DNA from: Flavobacteriales bacterium UBA5422 | GTDB taxonomy: Bacteria; Bacteroidota; Bacteroidia; Flavobacteriales_D; Crocinitomicaceae | Direction: 5' to 3' | DNA length: 64,000 bases | Assembly: GCA_002409405.1 (NCBI GenBank) | Contig: DHNG01000030.1 | Location: forward strand, 49,384-113,383 | Shown: positions 48,252-56,618 of the stretch, in pieces | How the letters are laid out: each line of letters begins with the position of its first letter | Numbering within the stretch: the first letter of the stretch is position 1 | The notes under the pieces: generated by a model | What the model saw: the letters and a program-made list of their open reading frames with translations, nothing else | Databases searched by the model: none | Told to the model about the DNA's origin: nothing | Translations under genes and position numbers: made by a program

Positions 48252-48689
48252 TTAATGATTCCGAAAAAAGACCGGAATTTGATAGGTAGTCTTTACGGTC
48301 TGATTTTTAATGGTAACTGCCGGAGTCCATTTAGGCATATTCTCAAGTAATCGAACAGCTTCTTTATCACATTCCGGACATCCCGACATACCCCTTCTCA
48401 CAAACACATTTGATATTGAACCATCCGGCTCTATTGAAAATTGAATGATTATTTTTCCTGATACTCCATATTCCATTAACTCATCCGGATAGACAACATT
48501 TTCTTTGAAGTAGTTTGCAAAAGCATTCTCTCCTCCCGGAAATGATGCTCCGCACACAACTGGCCATGGTTGATTAATCGTAGTCAATTTGCCTGAATAT
48601 TGTTGAGAATTGTAAACAAACCGATCCGGTTTCTGTGAGAAACATTGGGAAGCTATAAACAACAAAAAGATCAGTGTTGCAAATTTCAT
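48252..48689 (-). CDS. secreted TonB C-terminal-domain protein
   Basis: The 145-residue protein has a signal peptide (MKFATLIFLLFIASQCFS) and one TonB C-terminal domain (VVYPDELMEYGVSGKIIIQF, SIEPDGSISNVFVRRGMSG, EAVRLLENMPKWTPA, VKTTYQIPVFF). Unlike classical TonB there is no membrane anchor and no proline-rich spanner, so it would be soluble in the periplasm. Such stand-alone domains are common in Bacteroidota and their role is unclear. Two cysteines (CPEC) lie in the domain. Confidence 0.88.
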   Translation of the reverse strand: MKFATLIFLLFIASQCFSQKPDRFVYNSQQYSGKLTTINQPWPVVCGASFPGGENAFANYFKENVVYPDELMEYGVSGKIIIQFSIEPDGSISNVFVRRGMSGCPECDKEAVRLLENMPKWTPAVTIKNQTVKTTYQIPVFFRNH

Positions 48690-48805
48690 ATACTAAAACT
48701 AGTTTATTTATCATTACCATTATAGGTAATTGAGTAAACCCCTTCTTTTATTTATTTTTCTATCGGAGATTGTAAAATTTTCGTTTTACTGGTATGATTG
48801 GTTTG

Positions 48806-48883
48806 TCCTCCCCCTGCCCCCTCCAAAGGGGGAGTGTTCCGGGAACTTTTGTTTATTTCCCCCTTTGGGGGGCAGGGGGAGGA
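48806..48883. repeat. GC-rich long inverted repeat (intergenic palindromic element)
   Basis: The left arm 48806-48834 (starting TCCTCCCCCTGCCCCCTCC) and the right arm 48856-48883 (ending GGGGGGCAGGGGGAGGA) are inverted copies differing by a 2-base indel, with a 21-base spacer. Each arm also contains a short internal palindrome around CCAAAGG. The composition contrasts sharply with the AT-rich surroundings. Similar CCCCCTCCAAAGGGGG-type elements are scattered in Bacteroidota intergenic DNA. It may act as terminator for the lipase gene (minus strand, 19 bp away). Confidence 0.85.
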
Positions 48884-48901
48884 TGCAATTATCTCAATCA
48901 T

Positions 48902-50026
48902 TTATTCTCCAATCGGCATCAGCCCTTCATATTGTTGGCGCAGTAAAAACCGGTACGGTTCTATTCCATGGTGATAATACGGTGATTTATTGTCTTTGTA
49001 AAAATCAAAATAATTTTGTTCCGGAATGAACGAAATCGGCACTCCAGGTCGGAGGAAATACGTGCTGTTGACCGGATCGGGCAATTGCAATCCGGGTACC
49101 ATTCCGTTGATAAATTTTCCAACGTATTTCCCTAAATATTTCTGGTAACTCTTTGCTGATTTAATGGCTTTCTTATTCATTTTGTTGTACGCGGAGGACA
49201 AAAACATACGTTTGATCAACGGTTGCTTTTTCAATCCTTGTCTGGCATCTACCAACGGATTGGGCTCATTCATATCCGGTGCCAGCTGTTGCGTAGTAAA
49301 CGGCATTTCAGGTACAGGATCTTTAGAGTTTGTCACACTGAATGCCCATTCTGAGCGCATGATGTGGTCGTAATCATATATGAAATACATGTTTCCCATT
49401 TTCGGAGGAGCCGTTGCATATGCTTTTACCTGCATGTCCGGGTAGACACCATCTTTTTTCAGGTAGTACAGCCAGGCACTTACATAATACACCAACGAAC
49501 CTCCCTGGCTATGTCCTCCAATCAGGTAATTGTGGTACCCTGCTTTGTACAGCGAATCGATTTTCAGTTGCGCGTCGTTGGCAATGTACGCAAATCCGGC
49601 TAAAAACCCGGCATGTACTGCTGCCTGCTCGTGTTCTGCAATTTTATACTGGAAGGAGTCTGTTTCCGACAATTTTACAGTTCCTGTTGCGGGCATCATC
49701 GCACAATAGAAATCGGCCAGTAGGGACTTCGGGTCTCCAGTCGTTCCACGCAACATCAGTACGACCGTAGAATCGGAACGCACCCACAAATCCCACAAAT
49801 TGTCCAACCCCATTGCCGGAGAACGATACACAAACCGGTAGTCTGTAAGTCCCACTGAATCGGCAAACCGTTCTACAGGAACTTTATTCATAAATGCATC
49901 ATTCAGCTGTAAAACCTCATCACACTCTTGCGGAATAAATCCCGGTGAAAATGTGTACGACAATTGAGCAAGTACGCTATTGAAAACAAGCGATAAAAAA
50001 ATGGCAATCGAGCAGTATTTCTTCAC
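48902..50026 (-). CDS. secreted lipase, class 3 family
   Basis: The 374-residue protein has a signal peptide (MKKYCSIAIFLSLVFNSVLA) and a class 3 lipase fold: LMLRGTTGDPKSLLADFY as the oxyanion region, HAGFLAGFAYI, and the nucleophile elbow IGGHSQGGSLVYYVSAWLY (GHSQG). A later Asp in TNSKDPVPEMPF and a C-terminal His (SPYYHHGIEPY) complete a likely triad. It should hydrolyse lipid esters outside the cytoplasm. It lies 31 bp downstream of rnr on the same strand. Confidence 0.9.
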   Translation of the reverse strand: MKKYCSIAIFLSLVFNSVLAQLSYTFSPGFIPQECDEVLQLNDAFMNKVPVERFADSVGLTDYRFVYRSPAMGLDNLWDLWVRSDSTVVLMLRGTTGDPKSLLADFYCAMMPATGTVKLSETDSFQYKIAEHEQAAVHAGFLAGFAYIANDAQLKIDSLYKAGYHNYLIGGHSQGGSLVYYVSAWLYYLKKDGVYPDMQVKAYATAPPKMGNMYFIYDYDHIMRSEWAFSVTNSKDPVPEMPFTTQQLAPDMNEPNPLVDARQGLKKQPLIKRMFLSSAYNKMNKKAIKSAKSYQKYLGKYVGKFINGMVPGLQLPDPVNSTYFLRPGVPISFIPEQNYFDFYKDNKSPYYHHGIEPYRFLLRQQYEGLMPIGE

Positions 50027-50057
50027 GGTGTCTGAACGAAAAGTTATGAATTTATTT

Positions 50058-52217
50058 TTATTCCACTAATTCCAGGTCAATCTGGCGTTTTCTCGGAGAA
50101 ACTTCATAGATGCGTACTTTCACCCGATCGCCAAAATTGAATTCATTCTTGTATTTATGTCCGATAATTCTGAATTTTTCCGGATCAAAATAGTACCGGT
50201 CGCCCGGAATCTGGTTCATCGGCACCATTCCTTCGCATTGATTTTCGTCCATGCGCACGTACATTCCTTGCTCGGCAATTCCCGAAACTGTTCCTTCAAA
50301 TTCTTGTCCGATCTTGTCCAGTACAAAAATTGTCTGGAAATATTTGGTTGATTCCCGTTCCGCTTCCGACGCTTTTCGTTCATTGCGCGAAATGCGTTTG
50401 CAGACATCATCCAACCCACTTCCGTAGATGTGTTTTTTATGGGTGAGTTCTTCCATTAAAATGCGATGTACTACTAAATCAGCATACCGGCGAATCGGGG
50501 ATGTAAAGTGGGTGTAGTATTCAAATGCCAATCCATAATGTCCGATGTTTTCTGTTTCGTACGTTGCTTTCGCCATAGAGCGGATCGCCATGGATTGAAT
50601 AATTGAATATTCATTTTTATAGCGGATGTCATTCAATAGTGCATTGATACTTTTGGATACGGTTTTCAAATCACTTGATTCCAGGTCGTACCCGAATTTG
50701 TCAATGAACACCTTAAACAATTCGATCTTCGCCAGATCCGGTTCGTCGTGCACCCGGTACACAAACGGAATCGGGTCTCTGTCTTTTGACGGTTTCCCGA
50801 TAAATTCAGCGACATGTCGATTGGCCAACAACATGAATTCTTCGATTAGCTTATGCGCATCTTTTGAGGTTTTTATCAGTACTTCAACCGGGTTTTTATC
50901 TTCATCCAGCTTGAAGCGCATTTCTTCCGATTCGATGTTCAATGCTCCTTTTTTTAATCGCTTTTTTCTGTAAACTTTTGCGATTTTATCCAACAGCAGA
51001 ATCTCCTCTCTCAATGCATCTTCTTTTCCTTCGATGATTTCCTGTGCTTCTTCGTATGCAAAGCGGCGATTGGAATGAATGACAGTTTTTCCAAACCAGG
51101 TATCCTTGATGGTCCCGTTTTCATCCATTTTGAATACAACAGAGAAACTGTATTTATCTTCATTCGGACGCAGTGAACAAGCAAAGTTCGATAATTGCTC
51201 CGGCAGCATCGGTACAACCCTATCAACCAAATAAACGGAGTTGGATCGGTGCAGTGCTTCTTTGTCCATCGGTGATCCCGGACGCACATAGTGGCTTACA
51301 TCGGCAATGTGTACCCCGATTTCCAGGTCTCCGTTTTCCAGTCGTAAAAATGACAGGGCATCATCAAAATCTTTGGCATCAAACGGGTCAATGGTAAAGG
51401 TCAGCACCTCCCGCATATCGCGTCGGTTTTTGATTTCTTCTTCATCCAGATCCATTGTCACTTCTTCCGCCTGCGCAATGACTTCCTGTGGAAACTCATA
51501 ATCAATTCCCTGGTTTACTAAAATAGAAATCATCTCGGTGTCATTGGCCGTTCGCTGACCTAATCGTTCAACAACTTCTCCGTACGGACTTGCTGCAGAA
51601 TCCGGCCAAACTGTAATTTTTACCAATACCTTTTCTCCGTCTTTGGCTCCATTCAGTTTTTCTTTCGGAATAAAAATATCTGTCCCTACCCGCTGGTTGT
51701 CCGGAACCAAAAATGCAAATGTATCGTGGAGTTGTATCGTTCCCACAAAATGTGTCCGCTCCCGCTCTATTACATCAACAATTTCCCCTTCTACCCTGGT
51801 TTTCCCGGATCGTGTAACACGTATTTTTACTTTGTCCCCGCCAATGGCTTTTCCCACTGATTTAGGGTCGATGTAAATGTCTTTTTCATATCCGTCTACT
51901 GAAACAAATCCTGCTCCACGATTGTTTAAATCCAGGTATCCTTCCAGAAACGATGCCGATTTGTTCAAGGTATAGGTGCTGTGACTCACTGCCCGCAAAA
52001 ATCCTTGTTCAACCAATTCCTGTAAAACAGTATATGCCAATTTTCTGAGTGCTCCATCCCGCATGTCCAGTAATGTACACACTTGTCGATGTGTCAATTC
52101 GCTTCCTTCATTTTTTTCGAATTGTTTGCGAATCAATACTGTAAGACTTCCTTTCAGGTTATTTTTCTTTTTCCCTTTATTATTCTTGGGATTTTTATCC
52201 TTTTTTCTGTGACTCAT
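50058..52217 (-). CDS. rnr: ribonuclease R
   Basis: Processive 3'-5' exoribonuclease degrading structured RNA. The 719 residues have a basic N-terminal tail (MSHRKKDKNPKNNKGKKKNN), a winged-helix segment, cold-shock domains (GFVSVDGYEKDIYIDPKSVG), the RNB catalytic domain with the Mg-binding TIDPFDAKDFDDALS and HIADVSHYVRPGSPMD, and a C-terminal S1 domain (FEGTVSGIAEQGMYVRMDEN) ending in RQIDLELVE. Typical length for Bacteroidota. It heads a minus-strand unit with the lipase. Confidence 0.96.
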   Translation of the reverse strand: MSHRKKDKNPKNNKGKKKNNLKGSLTVLIRKQFEKNEGSELTHRQVCTLLDMRDGALRKLAYTVLQELVEQGFLRAVSHSTYTLNKSASFLEGYLDLNNRGAGFVSVDGYEKDIYIDPKSVGKAIGGDKVKIRVTRSGKTRVEGEIVDVIERERTHFVGTIQLHDTFAFLVPDNQRVGTDIFIPKEKLNGAKDGEKVLVKITVWPDSAASPYGEVVERLGQRTANDTEMISILVNQGIDYEFPQEVIAQAEEVTMDLDEEEIKNRRDMREVLTFTIDPFDAKDFDDALSFLRLENGDLEIGVHIADVSHYVRPGSPMDKEALHRSNSVYLVDRVVPMLPEQLSNFACSLRPNEDKYSFSVVFKMDENGTIKDTWFGKTVIHSNRRFAYEEAQEIIEGKEDALREEILLLDKIAKVYRKKRLKKGALNIESEEMRFKLDEDKNPVEVLIKTSKDAHKLIEEFMLLANRHVAEFIGKPSKDRDPIPFVYRVHDEPDLAKIELFKVFIDKFGYDLESSDLKTVSKSINALLNDIRYKNEYSIIQSMAIRSMAKATYETENIGHYGLAFEYYTHFTSPIRRYADLVVHRILMEELTHKKHIYGSGLDDVCKRISRNERKASEAERESTKYFQTIFVLDKIGQEFEGTVSGIAEQGMYVRMDENQCEGMVPMNQIPGDRYYFDPEKFRIIGHKYKNEFNFGDRVKVRIYEVSPRKRQIDLELVE

Positions 52218-52427
52218 CCTGCTAAATTACATTCTTTCATTGGTTTTATCCGTTCTGAAGATGATTAAATTTTCTTAAAATCAATTTGTTTGAGTGAATC
52301 TTAACCGGTAGCTTCTATTTTTGGAAGTGACCATTTCGATGATTCTCAATGAAAGGGTGCTTTCTTGTAATGAACCGCTTCATTTTTATACATTTTTCTT
52401 ACTTTTAGTCGGTGATAATTCAGGAAA

Positions 52428-53366
52428 ATGGAAAAATCGGGATTTATACAAAGTGTAACGAAAGAAGGAGGTGAACACAAACTGTTTTATACCTTATTTG
52501 AACCGGAAGATCAACCTGTCAGGGCAACGCTGCTGGTATTACATGGTATGCAGGAACACAGTGGTCGTTATGCCACATTTGCCCGTTACCTGAAGAATCG
52601 TGGAATTGCGGTTGTGACGTATGATCACCTGGGGCATGGAAAAACAGCGCAGCGAAAAGAAGATCACGGTTTTTTTATGGCTCGGAATGCCCGTGAACAA
52701 GTAGTCATTGATGCAGAAAATTTAGCCGCTTACCTGGAAACGAAATACCCGTATGTCCCTCATTTTGTGCTGGGTCATTCCATGGGTTCGTTTATTACAC
52801 GCTGTTTGTTGCAACAAGCACATCAACGATTTGATGGAGCCATTATTGTGGGAACGGGTGGAAAAATCAAGGGAATCGGAGTTGGAAAGGCACTTATTTC
52901 TGTATTGAATGCAATGGCGCCGCGTTACCGAAGTCGATTGATCAATAACGCGTTTACAAAGATGAGTAATTCCCGTTTTAAACAGGAAGGAAATTATAAA
53001 AACACCAATTGGCTGAGTGTCAACAAAGAGAACCGGGATGCTTTTCTCAGTGATGAATTGTGTGGAATCCCCTTTACTAACAATGGTTTTCACACCTTGA
53101 TATCCGTCAATATGGATGCCACCAAAAGAGACTGGGCGCAAAACATTATTCGCAAATTCCCGATGCTGTTCGTAAGTGGAATCGATGATCCGATCGGTGA
53201 TTTCAGCAAAGGAGTTATACAAACCGTTGAACAGCTTAAAAAAGATGATTTCCAGGATGTAACCATGAAGATTTATCCGAATATGCGCCACGAGATTTTA
53301 AATGAAACCAACCGAGAAGAAGTGTACCTGGATATTCAACAATGGATGGAGAATCATTTAACGTAA
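52428..53366 (+). CDS. alpha/beta hydrolase, monoacylglycerol-lipase-like
   Basis: The 312-residue cytoplasmic protein matches the Hydrolase_4 family: LLVLHGMQEHSGRYATFARY (HG oxyanion), VVTYDHLGHGKTA, and the nucleophile elbow VLGHSMGSFITR (GHSMG). The acid lies in SGIDDPIGDFSKG and the His in YPNMRHEILNE. Members cleave monoacylglycerols or related esters; the substrate here is unproven. It is the first gene of a plus-strand series reaching to 59256 and precedes the aminotransferase by 68 bp. Confidence 0.9.
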   Translation: MEKSGFIQSVTKEGGEHKLFYTLFEPEDQPVRATLLVLHGMQEHSGRYATFARYLKNRGIAVVTYDHLGHGKTAQRKEDHGFFMARNAREQVVIDAENLAAYLETKYPYVPHFVLGHSMGSFITRCLLQQAHQRFDGAIIVGTGGKIKGIGVGKALISVLNAMAPRYRSRLINNAFTKMSNSRFKQEGNYKNTNWLSVNKENRDAFLSDELCGIPFTNNGFHTLISVNMDATKRDWAQNIIRKFPMLFVSGIDDPIGDFSKGVIQTVEQLKKDDFQDVTMKIYPNMRHEILNETNREEVYLDIQQWMENHLT

Positions 53367-53434
53367 CCACGAACCTGACTCCGTTCAACAGACCGATAAA
53401 ATCGCTATATTCGTCCGTACAATATCATTTTACC

Positions 53435-54565
53435 ATGTCAAAATTACCTTCTGTAGGAACAAGTATCTTCAGTGTGATGTCAAAAATGGCACTGGAACAC
53501 AATGCCATCAATTTATCTCAAGGTTTTCCCAATTTTCCGATCGACGAACGATTAACGGAAATTCACAGCAAAATTGTTCTGGAAGCGCAAAGCAATCAAT
53601 ACTGCCCGATGGCGGGTCATCCGCAATTACTGGATGGTTTACAACGATTGATTTTACAGTCTTACGGAAGAACGGTTAATCCGGCAACGGAACTCCTGGT
53701 AACTGCAGGTGCTACACAGGCAATCTTTACTATTTTACAAGCATTGGCAGACAAGGGTGACGAAGTCATTGTGCTCGACCCCTGCTATGATTCATATGAA
53801 TCGGCAATTATTTTGTCGGGCGCAAAACCGGTGCATGTTTCTCTCGATGAACACTATCTCCCGGACTGGAATGCTATTGAGCAAGCCATTACTCCCAATA
53901 CCCGCTTTATTCTTACAAATGATCCACACAATCCTTCAGGAAGAATTTGGTCGGAACGCGATTATGAAGCATTGGAAACATTGCTGGAGAAGAACCCGCA
54001 TTTACTGGTGCTTTCTGATGAAGTATACGAATACATCACATTTGAAAAGAAGCACATTTCGATCAATCAACGGCCTAAATTACAACACAGGGCCCTTTCT
54101 GTGAGTTCATTTGGAAAAACATTTCACATTACAGGATGGAAAATCGGTTACATTGTCGCTCCGCAACACCTGATGGATGAAATCAAAAAGGTGCATCAAT
54201 TCCTGGTCTTTTGTGTGAACAGCACTGCGCAGGCAACATTGGCAGCATACCTGAATGTAGTAAACGTGCATGAATTAGGCAGGTTCTACCAGGAAAAAAG
54301 GGATCTGTTTCAATCATTGATGAATGACAGTCGTTTTGAGTTACTCCCTTCGGAAGGAACGTATTTCCAGTTGGCAAGCTATGCAAGCATCAGCAGTGAA
54401 GACGACGTAACATTTACCAAACGCATCCTGACCGAACACAAAGTAGCAACGATCCCGGTTTCAGTATTCAATGCAGCCGGACGGGATTTGAAACACATCC
54501 GTTTTTGTTTCGCCAAGACCGATGAAACACTGATACAGGCTGCTGAGAAATTAAGACAACTATAA
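53435..54565 (+). CDS. PLP-dependent aminotransferase, methionine/glutamine type
   Basis: The ATG at 53435 (MSKLPSVGTSIFSVMSKMAL) gives 376 residues; the frame is open 31 codons further up, overlapping the hydrolase gene, but that part is not conserved-looking. Class I/II signature: NLSQGFPNFPID, NDPHNPSGRIW, LSDEVYEYITF and the PLP lysine in SSFGKTFHITGWKIGY. It resembles YbdL-type methionine aminotransferases. The next gene, 12 bp on, is an omega-amidase-type nitrilase, so the pair fits a transaminase plus omega-amidase route. Confidence 0.93.
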   Translation: MSKLPSVGTSIFSVMSKMALEHNAINLSQGFPNFPIDERLTEIHSKIVLEAQSNQYCPMAGHPQLLDGLQRLILQSYGRTVNPATELLVTAGATQAIFTILQALADKGDEVIVLDPCYDSYESAIILSGAKPVHVSLDEHYLPDWNAIEQAITPNTRFILTNDPHNPSGRIWSERDYEALETLLEKNPHLLVLSDEVYEYITFEKKHISINQRPKLQHRALSVSSFGKTFHITGWKIGYIVAPQHLMDEIKKVHQFLVFCVNSTAQATLAAYLNVVNVHELGRFYQEKRDLFQSLMNDSRFELLPSEGTYFQLASYASISSEDDVTFTKRILTEHKVATIPVSVFNAAGRDLKHIRFCFAKTDETLIQAAEKLRQL

Positions 54566-54576
54566 AAATCATTTCG

Positions 54577-55353
54577 ATGAAAGATTTAAGCGTAACACTG
54601 GTACAAGCGGATCAGTTCTGGGAAGACAAAGCTGCAAATTTCCGCAACTATGAACGTTTGCTGTCAGGTATTGATCAAACCGATTTGATTTTACTCCCGG
54701 AAATGTTTAATACTGGTTTTTCCATGAATGCTCCGGTATTAGCAGAGCCTTTCAATCATTCCGCATCCATTCATTGGTTACAAGAACTTGCCCGTACAAA
54801 AAATGCCGCGATTTATACGTCATTGATTATCGAAGAGAATGGCAACTATTATAACCGGGGGTTGTTTGTTCAACCCGACGGAACGATTTCCGTTTATGAC
54901 AAGCGAAAAACATTCGGACTGGCGGGAGAAGATAAAGTCTATTCCAAAGGAGAAAGAGCTGTCATTGTTGATTACAAAGGCTGGAAGATTCGTTTGCAGA
55001 TTTGTTACGATCTCCGTTTTCCGGAAATTTCACTCAATCATCATGTAGACAATACACCTCAATACGACTTATTGGTATACGTAGCCAACTGGCCGGAACG
55101 ACGCAATGTGCACTGGAGAAGTTTACTCCCTGCGCGGGCAATTGAGAACCAATCGTATGTTGTCGCCGTTAACCGCGTTGGAAATGACCATGCCGGGTTA
55201 ACCTATTCGGGAGATAGTTGTGTAATTGACTTATTGGGCAATCGATTGATTGATATTACACAGGAAGAACAAGTGGTAAGTATCTCGTTGTCCTATGAAA
55301 AATTACAGGATTTACGAGGAAAATTACCTTTTCTCAAAGACCGGGAAATTTAA
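54577..55353 (+). CDS. nitrilase-family amidohydrolase, omega-amidase-like
   Basis: The 258-residue protein has the nitrilase triad: Glu in LILLPEMFNTGFSMN, Lys in YDKRKTFGLAGEDK and Cys in LQICYDLRFPEIS. The sequence resembles YafV/Nit2-type omega-amidases, which hydrolyse the omega-amide of 2-oxoglutaramate or 2-oxosuccinamate. It directly follows an aminotransferase able to produce such keto acids (12-bp gap), supporting this assignment. Cytoplasmic. Confidence 0.93.
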   Translation: MKDLSVTLVQADQFWEDKAANFRNYERLLSGIDQTDLILLPEMFNTGFSMNAPVLAEPFNHSASIHWLQELARTKNAAIYTSLIIEENGNYYNRGLFVQPDGTISVYDKRKTFGLAGEDKVYSKGERAVIVDYKGWKIRLQICYDLRFPEISLNHHVDNTPQYDLLVYVANWPERRNVHWRSLLPARAIENQSYVVAVNRVGNDHAGLTYSGDSCVIDLLGNRLIDITQEEQVVSISLSYEKLQDLRGKLPFLKDREI

Positions 55354-55422
55354 ATTAATTCTGGTTTTCTATGCTAATCCGGAGAAATCTAAACCAGTAA
55401 TAAATTTATATACCTTTATCCC

Positions 55423-56586
55423 ATGCAGAAAAAAACAGGTGTCGCGATTTTAGGATCAACCGGTTCAATTGGAACGCAAGCATTGGAAGTCATCGAGGCG
55501 TATCCGGACAAATTTGACCTGCAGGTCATCACTGCCGGAAAAAATGCTGCTTTATTAATTGAACAAGCTATCCGGTTTCAGCCCAACACCGTTGTCATCA
55601 CCGATGAACATCAGTACCAACATGTCAAAGATGCGCTCTGGTCGCACGACATTCATGTTTACTGCGGAGAAGCTGCTTTATGCCAGGTCGTAGAGGCGAC
55701 AGAAATTGATGTGGTACTGACCGCATTGGTTGGCTACGCCGGACTTAAACCGACATTACATGCTATCTGGGCAAAGAAAAATATCGCCTTAGCAAATAAA
55801 GAAACGTTAGTTGTTGCCGGAGAATTAGTTACTGCTGAAGCACAACGAAACGGTGTGAACATTTACCCTGTTGACTCTGAACATTCGGCCATTTTTCAGT
55901 GTTTAGTTGGTGAGTTTCACAATAAAATTGAGAAAATTTACCTGACTGCTTCCGGAGGACCGTTTCGTGGATTCACCTACGAACAGCTACAAACCGTAAC
56001 AAAAGCACAGGCATTAAAGCACCCGAACTGGGACATGGGAGCAAAAATTACCATTGATTCGGCAACCATGATGAATAAAGGACTGGAGGTGATTGAGGCG
56101 AAATGGCTGTTTGGATTAAAACCGGAACAAATTGATGTGATTGTTCATCCGCAGTCAGTTATTCACTCCCTGGTTCAGTTTGAAGACGGAGCCATGAAAG
56201 CTCAGATGGGATTGCCGGATATGAAACTCCCGATCCAGTTTGCCCTGACCTATCCGAATCGCTGGAAGACGGATTTCCCGCGTTTCAATTTTATGGATTA
56301 CCCCCAACTGACCTTTCAACAACCAGACCGACAGCTCTTCAAAAATTTAGACCTGGCGTACCAGGCGATGGAAAAGGGAGGAACTGCGGCGTGTGCATTA
56401 AATGCCTCCAATGAAGTTACCGTTCAGGCATTCCTGGATGAAAAGATCGGATTTTTAGAGATTGCCACAATCAATGAACGGATAATGCACGACATGCCGG
56501 TTGTTTCCAATCCGACGCTGGAGGATTATGTGCGAATGGATAAAGAAAGTCGTGAACTGGCTGAAAAATACATATCCCGATCATGA
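55423..56586 (+). CDS. dxr: 1-deoxy-D-xylulose 5-phosphate reductoisomerase
   Basis: Second enzyme of the MEP isoprenoid pathway, converting DXP to MEP with NADPH. The 387 residues include the NADPH motif ILGSTGSIGTQALEVI, LANKETLVVAGELV, metal and substrate residues in YPVDSEHSAIFQCL, and the signatures ASGGPFRGF and NWDMGAKITIDSATMMNKGL. The length is normal. It follows the amidase by 69 bp. Confidence 0.97.
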   Translation: MQKKTGVAILGSTGSIGTQALEVIEAYPDKFDLQVITAGKNAALLIEQAIRFQPNTVVITDEHQYQHVKDALWSHDIHVYCGEAALCQVVEATEIDVVLTALVGYAGLKPTLHAIWAKKNIALANKETLVVAGELVTAEAQRNGVNIYPVDSEHSAIFQCLVGEFHNKIEKIYLTASGGPFRGFTYEQLQTVTKAQALKHPNWDMGAKITIDSATMMNKGLEVIEAKWLFGLKPEQIDVIVHPQSVIHSLVQFEDGAMKAQMGLPDMKLPIQFALTYPNRWKTDFPRFNFMDYPQLTFQQPDRQLFKNLDLAYQAMEKGGTAACALNASNEVTVQAFLDEKIGFLEIATINERIMHDMPVVSNPTLEDYVRMDKESRELAEKYISRS

Positions 56587-56618
56587 ACTAAACGCATAAA
56601 AATTACAATATATACTCC

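Noticed and set aside
48241..48280. AAATTCCG/CGGAATTT inverted repeat as a terminator for the propeller-like gene
   Set aside because: It lies mostly inside the 3' coding end of the TonB-domain gene, has a long loop and no T tract.
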